A stretch of 7,036 bases of DNA from Victivallales bacterium (GTDB taxonomy: Bacteria > Verrucomicrobiota > Lentisphaeria > Oligosphaerales > Oligosphaeraceae). Shown here piece by piece: positions 1-5,984 of this stretch (within the stretch, counting starts at the first letter, position 1; every line of letters begins with the position of its first letter). The translations under genes were made by a program, and so were the position numbers. The notes beneath the pieces were generated by a model. The model did no database searches. It was not told where the DNA came from and saw nothing but the letters and a program-made list of their open reading frames with translations. The DNA is taken from the NCBI GenBank assembly GCA_017963875.1, contig JAGCTA010000466.1, forward strand, positions 1-7,036, in the 5' to 3' direction.

Positions 1-2020
1 CATTTTGACAACAGCCATTGGCCTGCCCATACATTTCGCCAATGCGAAGAAACGAATTGATCCTGTGGTGACAATCCATCCCAAAAATTGCTTCCAAAGA
101 ACAATCCGCGTTACAGGGGACGTTGACTACAAGCCGTTTTCCTATTTTCACAAAGGTCCCACACCGCATGGGTATGACATTGAACTCGTCACAGAACTAG
201 CAAATCGAATGGAAGTCAACTTGGATTTGAAGTTGATGAACTGGAATGATGCCGTCCAGTCGATGCAATCACGAAAGACTGACATAATCCTTGGATGCGA
301 CTGGCAGGATTCCACTGTCATGGATTGCAATTTCACAATACCGACTTTCGAGGAAAAATTCGTTGTCTTTCAGGAAGAGCCAATCAAGTCATTCAGTGAC
401 TTGTATGGGAATAAAATAGCGGTCATTGATGGATGCGGCATGCAAGACACCTTGAAAAGATACCACCTTTGGCAGAATTGCATTGAGTATGCAAATGTGA
501 CTGAATGCGTACAAGCCGTCCTCCAAAATGAATGCAATTGCTTCCTTGCCCATCACACCATCGGCGAAGTTGCCTTGCGTGAGTTTGGAGATATGGGGAA
601 TCGTTTCCATGGACGGATAGACTTCGCGAGCGGTCAAATGTGCCTAGGAGTTCAAAAGGACGACATTGACCTGTACGAGAAGGTCAATTCAACCTTGTTG
701 GCATTACGCGCCGACGGCACAATGGATGCCCTGGCCCACAAATGGTTGGAAAGATTCTCGGAAGACATTACGCTTCATGAGTTTTTACATGATCATCCCA
801 TGATCTTCATTGTGACTGCCAATTTGGCAATGGTTGTGATTTTTGTCATTCTTATAATGAACTATTATCTGATTCGGATTCGCAACGAAAAAGACCGCGC
901 CATCGCGGCGGAACAGGCGAAGACGCTTTTCTTTTCCACGGTTTCACATGATATCCGCACGCCGCTCAATGCCATCATTGGCTTTTCGGAACTACTGAAG
1001 AACGGCATGAGCAACGAAACAGAGCGACAGAACGCCCTCAAGGCAATCACCACAAGTGGCAATACGCTTCTGGAACTTGTCAATGACATTCTCAACCTTT
1101 CCAAACTGGAGACAAACAAAATGGTCTTCAATGTCGAATTGACCGACATGGGAAAACTCGCATCCAGCGTATTGCATTCATTTGACGTCGCGGTTGCCTC
1201 TGGCAAAGTCAAGTTGGTCGAGGATTTTTCCGACATGCCTTCCCTTCTTGTTGATCCGCATCGGATCCGCCAGATTCTGTTCAATCTTATCGGCAATGCC
1301 GTGAAATTCACTGAACAGGGAGAAGTCAGACTGAAAATCACGTTTGAGAGGAATGGAACTATTGATGAAGGGACGGGAAAACTGATTCTTTCAGTCTCCG
1401 ATACAGGCTATGGCATTTCACCCGAAAACCAGACAAGACTCATGCAGCCATTTGTGCAAGTGCAGAATCCAGCAACGAAAAAGGGAACGGGACTCGGACT
1501 CTACATTTGCAGGCAATTGGCTATGCGCATGGGTGGAGAATTGACGCTGTCTTCTGAACTGGGAAAAGGCTCGACCTTCACCATGACTCTACCCAAGGTA
1601 GGGTATTCTTCACAAAAGCCAGAAATTACAAAAATCGAGATTGATACTCAGCAGGAAGTCTCCAAGAACTATCGGGTCATGGTCGTTGACGATGTTCCTA
1701 TCAACCGCGTTGTGATACAGGCAATGCTAAAACGCCTGAATGTTACCAATACCATTTTTGCCTCAAACGGAGTGGAAGCCTTGCAAAAACTCGAGGCATC
1801 CCCTGATGGATTCGACATGATCTTGACAGACATGTGGATGCCTGAGATGGACGGGGTGACGTTGATTGGCGAAATCCGCAAGGACGAACGCTGGGAATCG
1901 CTTCCCGTATATGCTGTCACCGCAGATTCCGAAGCGCAGGATACATACAAGACATTTGGATTCACGGGGTTTCTGCTGAAGCCTGTAACGTTGGACAAAC
2001 TCCGCGAGTTACTGTCATGA
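1..2020 (+). CDS. Hybrid sensor histidine kinase with periplasmic SBP_bac_3-like sensor domain and C-terminal receiver (5' partial)
   Basis: Membrane sensor kinase of a phosphorelay. Residues are counted from the TTG codon at base 5. Residues 1-14 look like the end of a signal peptide with an Ala-Asn-Ala cleavage site, and the frame stays open to the window edge, so the true start is probably upstream and TTG is not trusted as the start. Residues about 34-250 resemble a family 3 solute-binding domain (KPFSYF, HGYDIELVTELA). One membrane helix spans about 266-290. The HisKA domain has the phospho-acceptor His315 in SHDIRTPLN. The HATPase domain has the N box with Asn427 and Asn431, G1 DTGYG at 466-470 and G2 GTGLG at 494-498. 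The receiver domain (about 557-670) has Asp562/Asp563, phospho-acceptor Asp609, Thr639 and Lys659. All catalytic residues are present, so it should autophosphorylate and pass phosphate internally. There is no DNA-binding output domain and no adjacent response regulator; the ligand is unknown. The sensor part holds nine cysteines. Confidence 0.93.
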   Translation, partial: ILTTAIGLPIHFANAKKRIDPVVTIHPKNCFQRTIRVTGDVDYKPFSYFHKGPTPHGYDIELVTELANRMEVNLDLKLMNWNDAVQSMQSRKTDIILGCDWQDSTVMDCNFTIPTFEEKFVVFQEEPIKSFSDLYGNKIAVIDGCGMQDTLKRYHLWQNCIEYANVTECVQAVLQNECNCFLAHHTIGEVALREFGDMGNRFHGRIDFASGQMCLGVQKDDIDLYEKVNSTLLALRADGTMDALAHKWLERFSEDITLHEFLHDHPMIFIVTANLAMVVIFVILIMNYYLIRIRNEKDRAIAAEQAKTLFFSTVSHDIRTPLNAIIGFSELLKNGMSNETERQNALKAITTSGNTLLELVNDILNLSKLETNKMVFNVELTDMGKLASSVLHSFDVAVASGKVKLVEDFSDMPSLLVDPHRIRQILFNLIGNAVKFTEQGEVRLKITFERNGTIDEGTGKLILSVSDTGYGISPENQTRLMQPFVQVQNPATKKGTGLGLYICRQLAMRMGGELTLSSELGKGSTFTMTLPKVGYSSQKPEITKIEIDTQQEVSKNYRVMVVDDVPINRVVIQAMLKRLNVTNTIFASNGVEALQKLEASPDGFDMILTDMWMPEMDGVTLIGEIRKDERWESLPVYAVTADSEAQDTYKTFGFTGFLLKPVTLDKLRELLS

Positions 2021-2078
2021 GTAAACTATTATAAAAACAGGAACAGAGGAAACTGAAAAAATGCCTGCAAATCGCATG

Positions 2079-2127
2079 AGACGTCGCTAACAAAGGACAG
2101 ACGACGTTCTACATTCGGCAGACGACG
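2079..2127. repeat. CGACG repeat cluster upstream of the radical SAM gene
   Basis: The 113-base gap between the kinase and the next gene holds a perfect 9-base direct repeat CAGACGACG at 2098-2106 and 2119-2127, a 21-base period or about two helical turns. An inverted copy of its core, ACGTCG at 2081-2086, faces CGACGT at 2102-2107 across a 15-base loop. The arms lengthen to 8 bp if one T is bulged. No T-tract follows, so it is not an intrinsic terminator. It could be a regulator-binding site or an mRNA structure near the start codon, or it could be chance. Confidence 0.35.
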
Positions 2128-2133
2128 GACGAA

Positions 2134-3756
2134 ATGAAACTCACTTGGCTCACCATCAACTGTTCATATTCCCATTCATCGCTTGCATTGCCGATTCTCC
2201 AACAGGCCTGCAAGCATCTTGACCGTGTTCACTGGAACGCTGTTGATGCCCTGAACCAGGATGATCCATTTGAAATTGCACGTCAAGTGCTGGATACATC
2301 CCCTGACTGTGTGGCGGCTCCAATATACATCTTCAACCGCTTGATTGTGCTAGCCGCCCTCTCCCGCATAAAAATCCTCAATCCATCCATCGTTGTCATC
2401 GTCGGGGGGCCCGAATGCCTAGGGGAAGGGGCACGGCAACTTCAAGAAACTTCTCCTTTCATCGACTACATCTGCTCTGGTGAGGGCGAAGAAATCTTCC
2501 CTATTCTTCTGAACGACTTGCTGGCCGCGCCCCCCTTGCCTGAAAACCATCTGCGTATCGCCATGCGCCCCGTATCGATGGAATCGCCTGTCCGCCCCAC
2601 GAAGAGCCCATTTTTCCGTACGGACAAGCCCTTTGTCCAACTTGAGACATCACGCGGCTGTCCTTTTGGCTGCCAATACTGCACATCTGCTGAAACCCAT
2701 GTCCGCTACAAGGACATACAGACAGTCCAAGAGGAACTCACGGCTATTCAGGCACACGGCGTCCGTGAAGTCCGACTCATAGACCGAACATTCAATACGC
2801 CAGAAACCCGAGGGATACAACTTCTCCGCCTTTTCAGGGAATCCTTTCCAGACATAAGGTTCCATCTTGAAATCCATCCGCAGTTTCTTCCGCCCGCAAT
2901 TCGCAAAGAACTGAAAAAAGCACGGCCAAGGCAACTGCATATCGAAGCGGGCATCCAGTCGCTGCACAACGAAGTCCTTGAAGCCGTTGGCCGCATACCG
3001 AATGCAGAACAGGCGCTTGAAGGTCTGCGCTATCTTGTATCCCTTCATCCACTCTTTGACACTCATTGCGACCTTCTCGCAGGACTTCCACGCCAGACGC
3101 TTCCTGGACTCATCAAGGATTTGAAAACCCTCATCGCCGTTCATCCTGCAGAAATACAACTGGAAGTATTAAAGATATTGCCTGGCACCATATTGAAGCA
3201 GCGAGCCCCCAGCCTCGGCATCCGTTTCAGTCAGGAACCGCCATACGACGTGATGCAAACGCCAGACATGTCGCTTGAAGACATTGCAACAGCGCGTCAG
3301 TTATCTCGCATGATCGACCTTTTCTACAATCATCCTGTATTGATGAATACATTTATATCGGCAAGCCAGGGAAACGACGAATTTGTCGATGAACTTTTCA
3401 TGTACCTGAAAACTCGGACCAGCATGTTGTCATCACAGACTCCAAGCCTTGATGCACGCATGAAACTTCTTCATGGATTCCTTGAAGGCAACGCTGCCTA
3501 TGACCTTGCAAGATTTGAACTCGACCTGGCATGGCTTCGCACAGCGAACACGCCTGGAAAACTCGCTTCATCCGCGAAACTCATTGACACGCTTCCCGAA
3601 GAAGCCTTTCCAACGGCTGGCAATCCGCAGGATGCCCTGTCACGCAAAGGCACGCGTCTTTGGATGATTTGCCATGGAAATACAACCGTCGTTTTCGCCT
3701 ATAACCGCGCCATCGCCCCTAACCATGCCGCAGCAGAATGGCGGTTGAGTTTCTAA
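2134..3756 (+). CDS. B12-binding domain-containing radical SAM protein, DUF4080 type
   Basis: Cytoplasmic iron-sulfur enzyme of unknown reaction. Residues 1 to about 130 form a cobalamin-binding-like Rossmann domain with the signature start NCSYSHSSLAL, GGPE at 91-94 and GEGEEIFP at 116-123. The classical DxHxxG cobalamin ligand motif is not obvious. The radical SAM core begins near 168 and carries the cluster motif Cys176-x3-Cys180-x2-Cys183 inside ETSRGCPFGCQYC, followed by IDRTFN at 216-221. The last 170 or so residues match, in my recognition, the C-terminal DUF4080 region found in this family. At 540 residues the length is normal and the gene looks intact. The start is fixed by the conserved N-terminus directly at the ATG; its Shine-Dalgarno is poor (GGACGA shortly before ATG). 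It may be read through from the kinase gene, since I see no terminator between them. The substrate, and whether cobalamin is truly bound, cannot be told from sequence. Confidence 0.87.
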   Translation: MKLTWLTINCSYSHSSLALPILQQACKHLDRVHWNAVDALNQDDPFEIARQVLDTSPDCVAAPIYIFNRLIVLAALSRIKILNPSIVVIVGGPECLGEGARQLQETSPFIDYICSGEGEEIFPILLNDLLAAPPLPENHLRIAMRPVSMESPVRPTKSPFFRTDKPFVQLETSRGCPFGCQYCTSAETHVRYKDIQTVQEELTAIQAHGVREVRLIDRTFNTPETRGIQLLRLFRESFPDIRFHLEIHPQFLPPAIRKELKKARPRQLHIEAGIQSLHNEVLEAVGRIPNAEQALEGLRYLVSLHPLFDTHCDLLAGLPRQTLPGLIKDLKTLIAVHPAEIQLEVLKILPGTILKQRAPSLGIRFSQEPPYDVMQTPDMSLEDIATARQLSRMIDLFYNHPVLMNTFISASQGNDEFVDELFMYLKTRTSMLSSQTPSLDARMKLLHGFLEGNAAYDLARFELDLAWLRTANTPGKLASSAKLIDTLPEEAFPTAGNPQDALSRKGTRLWMICHGNTTVVFAYNRAIAPNHAAAEWRLSF

Positions 3757-3814
3757 AACATTCCTTTCCCCCACATGGGCAGATTCGGCTTTGCTGGACT
3801 GTTTTTGCCGCTGA

Positions 3815-3845
3815 TTGTTTCATTCTTCCAAAAAGACATTATAGT
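3815..3845 (+). promoter_or_regulatory. Candidate promoter for hisC-dgkA
   Basis: A good -10 hexamer TATAGT sits at 3840-3845, with a weak TTGTTT at 3815-3820 as the best -35 and a rather long 19-base spacer. Transcription would begin near 3852, giving a leader of about 36 bases before the hisC ATG at 3888. The same -10 sequence occurs in the stronger promoter at 5493-5521, which supports the call. The 131-base gap after the radical SAM gene is otherwise without recognisable features. Confidence 0.4.
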
Positions 3846-3887
3846 ATCTTCGAAATCTTCAGTTCAACTCCGCCATCAATACACATC

Positions 3888-4943
3888 ATGACCTATTCAA
3901 GAAAAAACATCTCAGCCATCGCGGGATATGTTCCTGGAGAACAGCCTCGTGGACGGACATTCATCAAACTCAACACCAACGAAAACCCCTACCCGCCTTC
4001 GCCAGCAGTCGCGAAGGCGCTTAAGGAATTCAACCCCGACCGTCTGCGGCTCTATTCCGAGCCATCTGCCATGGCCGTACGCAACGCGGCCGCAGACGTA
4101 TTGGGCTATACTCCCGCGCACTATCTCATCGGCAACGGCTCCGATGACCTTCTGACCATCGCCCTCAGAACATTTGTGGACCAGGATGGCAAAGCCGCAT
4201 TCACCAACCCAAGTTATTCACTCTATCCAGTTCTTGCCGACTTGCAGGGAGCCCAGCGTGTCCCCGTGGAACTGACCGATGATTTCGACTTGCCTGAAAA
4301 CACCTTGGAAACCATTGATGGCGCAACGTTGTTCCTTGTCGCCAATCCCAATGCTCCGACAGGCAATCTCATTTCCAAAGAACGGCTGAGAAGAATCGCC
4401 GAGCAATTCCATGGTGTCCTTTGGATTGATGAAGCATACGTGGACTTCGCAGGCAAGACATGCCTGGACCTTGTTGGCGAATTTCCGAATGTCGTCGTTT
4501 CCCGAACGCTCTCGAAAAGTTATTCCCTCGCGGGGCTGAGGCTAGGCATCGCCTGCGCCAATCCAGACCTCATATTTGAGATGAACAAAGTCAAGGATTC
4601 CTATAACATCGACATGATTGCCCAGGCATTGGCCGAAGCCGCCATCCGCGACCAGGAGTCCATGAAGAACAATGCACGGAAAATCATTGCCACACGGGAG
4701 CGTGTCGCCAGTCAACTGAAAGACATGGGCTGCGATGTGCTACCTTCCGCCGCCAATTTCATTTTCGTCCGCCCGCCAATGGAGGCCGCCATTCTGTTCA
4801 AGGAACTGCGCGAGGAGGGCTTCCTGGTACGTTATTTCAACCTCCCGCGCATCGATGACCGCATACGGATAACCATTGGGACTGATGAAGACATGGACTC
4901 CTTTGTCAAAGCAGTCAAGGGAATACTTGAAAGACATCGTTAA
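3888..4943 (+). CDS. hisC: Histidinol-phosphate aminotransferase
   Basis: PLP-dependent class I/II aminotransferase (351 residues, normal for HisC) that converts imidazole-acetol phosphate and glutamate to histidinol phosphate and 2-oxoglutarate. Visible signatures include KLNTNENPYPPSP near the N-terminus, NGSDD, Asn155 in ANPNAPTGN, Asp181 and Tyr184 in IDEAYVDF, Schiff-base Lys210 in TLSKSYSLAG, Arg218, and the HisC-typical end FLVRYFNLPR...IRITIGTDEDM. I chose ATG 3888 because homology begins at once there. An in-frame ATG at 3738 would add 50 residues without family resemblance and would overlap the upstream gene. No Shine-Dalgarno precedes the start. No other his gene is nearby. Stand-alone HisC proteins often also serve in tyrosine and phenylalanine synthesis, which is possible here. 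It is followed 12 bases later by dgkA, probably in one transcript. Confidence 0.94.
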   Translation: MTYSRKNISAIAGYVPGEQPRGRTFIKLNTNENPYPPSPAVAKALKEFNPDRLRLYSEPSAMAVRNAAADVLGYTPAHYLIGNGSDDLLTIALRTFVDQDGKAAFTNPSYSLYPVLADLQGAQRVPVELTDDFDLPENTLETIDGATLFLVANPNAPTGNLISKERLRRIAEQFHGVLWIDEAYVDFAGKTCLDLVGEFPNVVVSRTLSKSYSLAGLRLGIACANPDLIFEMNKVKDSYNIDMIAQALAEAAIRDQESMKNNARKIIATRERVASQLKDMGCDVLPSAANFIFVRPPMEAAILFKELREEGFLVRYFNLPRIDDRIRITIGTDEDMDSFVKAVKGILERHR

Positions 4944-4955
4944 TACTATCCGCGC

Positions 4956-5393
4956 ATGACCACTTCTTCCAACGAATCATCCTCCAGCGTTCCACCACGG
5001 ATTCCAGGGCCAGCCGACATCCACAAGACCCGCCCGCCAAAACGTTCTGATTTCAAGCATGTGTTCCGTGCTCTCGGATACGCATTCGAGGGACTATGGG
5101 ACGCATTCAGGCGCGAGGCCGCTTTCCGCCATGAATTCATCCTTGGAATCATTCTCTTCCCTGTTACCCTCTTGCTTCCCTTTGATGTCACTCTTCGCAT
5201 CGTCCTCAACGCCCTTTGGATCAGCCTTCTTGTCGCGGAACTCATCAATTCCGCTATTGAGGCCATTGTCGATCTTGTGACGCCCGAATGGCATCCGCTG
5301 GCGAAACAGGCGAAGGACATGGCAAGCGCGGCGGTTTTATGCGCCCTCATCGCCTTTCTGGCATCGTGGATTTATGCATTGATCCATCTGTAG
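4956..5393 (+). CDS. dgkA: Diacylglycerol kinase (prokaryotic DgkA type)
   Basis: Small inner-membrane enzyme that phosphorylates diacylglycerol with ATP to phosphatidic acid and so recycles lipid released during envelope synthesis. Related Gram-positive enzymes prefer undecaprenol. The 145-residue protein aligns to E. coli DgkA with a constant offset of 26: Glu54 and Glu60 (REAAFRHE), catalytic Glu95, Asn98 and Glu102 (ELINSAIEAIVD) and Lys120-Asp121 (AKDMASAAVL). Three hydrophobic helices are visible, at about 60-77, 81-103 and 122-143. The first 26 or so residues are a Ser/Pro-rich hydrophilic extension missing from the E. coli enzyme. No clear alternative start lies nearer the conserved part, although there is no Shine-Dalgarno before ATG 4956. 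Only 12 bases separate it from hisC, suggesting co-transcription. The transcript likely ends at the hairpin at 5429-5460. Confidence 0.94.
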   Translation: MTTSSNESSSSVPPRIPGPADIHKTRPPKRSDFKHVFRALGYAFEGLWDAFRREAAFRHEFILGIILFPVTLLLPFDVTLRIVLNALWISLLVAELINSAIEAIVDLVTPEWHPLAKQAKDMASAAVLCALIAFLASWIYALIHL

Positions 5394-5428
5394 AAATCCG
5401 TTTCTTCACCCTTTTTTCAGCGTATATG

Positions 5429-5460
5429 GATGACCATTTTGGGGTCATTGTATTTTTTTA
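5429..5460 (+). terminator. Intrinsic terminator after dgkA
   Basis: Perfect 6-bp arms ATGACC (5430-5435) and GGTCAT (5443-5448), with an extra G-T wobble pair at the base and a 7-base loop, are followed by a T-rich run up to 5459. It lies 36 bases past the dgkA stop and before the next promoter, as expected for the end of the hisC-dgkA unit. The stem is short, so termination may be partial. Confidence 0.6.
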
Positions 5461-5492
5461 GCATATTTGGCTCAACATTTTCATTTTTTTAC

Positions 5493-5521
5493 TGGACAAT
5501 ATAGATTTTCACTGTTATAGT
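5493..5521 (+). promoter_or_regulatory. Strong sigma70-type promoter of the DUF1508 gene
   Basis: TGGACA at 5493-5498 and TATAGT at 5516-5521 are separated by exactly 17 bases, each one base off consensus. A TG at 5513-5514 gives an extended -10. The upstream 5450-5490 stretch is rich in A/T runs, like an UP element. The start of transcription would be near 5527-5528, leaving a leader of about 52 bases. This is the best promoter in the window. Confidence 0.75.
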
Positions 5522-5526
5522 TCAAT

Positions 5527-5550
5527 ATGGAGTTCCGAGTGGAACGCCAT
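5527..5550 (+). promoter_or_regulatory. Hairpin at the 5' end of the DUF1508 mRNA
   Basis: Inverted repeat with arms ATGG-a-GTTCC (5527-5536) and GGAAC-g-CCAT (5541-5550) closing a 4-base GAGT loop: nine Watson-Crick pairs interrupted by one A-G mismatch. It starts almost exactly at the predicted first transcribed base and has no T-tract, so it is not a terminator. It also leaves the ribosome-binding site at 5567-5573 free. By analogy with known 5' stem-loops it may protect the mRNA from decay; a protein-binding palindrome is the other reading. Confidence 0.55.
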
Positions 5551-5566
5551 CACAACCAATCTAGAC

Positions 5567-5573
5567 AAAGGAG
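5567..5573 (+). promoter_or_regulatory. Strong ribosome-binding site of the DUF1508 gene
   Basis: AAAGGAG lies 6 bases before ATG 5580, an ideal Shine-Dalgarno spacing. It stands out because hisC and dgkA have none and the radical SAM and LacI-family genes have weak ones. With the strong promoter it points to high expression. Confidence 0.8.
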
Positions 5574-5579
5574 TCACTC

Positions 5580-5909
5580 ATGCCAGGAAAATTCGAGTTG
5601 AAAACTGCCGCCAATGGAAAATTCTTCTTCAACCTAAAGGCAGGCAACGGTGAAATCATTCTTTCCAGCCAAATGTACAGTTCAAAACCTGCGGCAAAGA
5701 AAGGAATCGCTTCCGTCATGAAGAATGCCGCCGATGAAAAGCGTTTTGAGGTTAAGGATGCCGCCAATGGCGAAATCTTCTTTGTTCTGAAAGCCGCGAA
5801 CACACAGGTCATCGGCAAGAGCGAAACCTATCCGACCAAGGCGGCGTTGCAGAAAGGCATCGCCTCAGTCATGAAGAATGCCCCGACAGCGACAATTGCC
5901 GAAGCATAA
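5580..5909 (+). CDS. DUF1508 (YegP-like) tandem-repeat protein
   Basis: Small basic cytoplasmic protein of 109 residues, the usual length of two-domain YegP-type proteins. It consists of two copies of the DUF1508 unit, at 4-50 and 55-101, with an exact 51-residue offset and about 28 of 47 identical positions by my count. Each copy has a FE-K-AANG-(FF) strand motif, a central N, and ends in KGIASVMKNA. The family folds as a small beta-sheet plus helix module; its biochemical role is not established, although some members are linked to stress or envelope conditions. It has its own strong promoter, a structured 5' leader, a strong ribosome-binding site and its own terminator, so it is monocistronic and probably abundant. 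There is no signal peptide and no cysteine. The short tail after 101 is low in complexity. Confidence 0.9.
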   Translation: MPGKFELKTAANGKFFFNLKAGNGEIILSSQMYSSKPAAKKGIASVMKNAADEKRFEVKDAANGEIFFVLKAANTQVIGKSETYPTKAALQKGIASVMKNAPTATIAEA

Positions 5910-5939
5910 GACACATTTCACTTTCTGAAAACTCTCCAG

Positions 5940-5978
5940 GAGACCGTCATTGCATAGCCATGTCGGTCTCTTTTTTTT
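5940..5978 (+). terminator. Intrinsic terminator of the DUF1508 gene
   Basis: Perfect 7-bp arms GAGACCG (5940-5946) and CGGTCTC (5964-5970), with a T-T mismatch and three further inner pairs (CAT/ATG), are followed by eight T residues at 5971-5978. It lies 30 bases past the stop codon. It sits between convergent genes. On the minus strand the hairpin is not followed by a proper T-run, so it would end the LacI-family transcript weakly at best. Confidence 0.92.
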
Positions 5979-5984
5979 GAAGAA

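Noticed and set aside
865..1341. Long minus-strand open frame inside the kinase gene
   Set aside because: It lies wholly within the conserved HisKA/HATPase coding region and its translation is low-complexity Ser/Arg-rich with no recognisable domain.
2017..2034. Five-codon frame MSKLL starting in the kinase stop codon (ATGA overlap)
   Set aside because: Too short to be a gene and with no ribosome-binding site or following coupled gene; probably chance.
2007..2035. Promoter with TATAAA at 2030-2035 for the radical SAM gene
   Set aside because: No acceptable -35 box at 16-18 bases upstream; the region is simply AT-rich.
2650..3159. Minus-strand open frame of 169 codons inside the radical SAM gene
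   Set aside because: It is antisense to a clearly conserved domain and has no ribosome-binding site or family resemblance.
3778..3809. Possible terminator between the radical SAM gene and hisC (GGCA/TGCC arms)
   Set aside because: The stem is only about 6 bp with a wobble and a 20-base loop, and no T-tract follows the second arm.
3738..3887. 50-residue N-terminal extension of hisC from ATG 3738
   Set aside because: It overlaps the radical SAM gene by 19 bases, has no resemblance to HisC, and crosses the likely promoter; ATG 3888 begins at the family's normal N-terminus.
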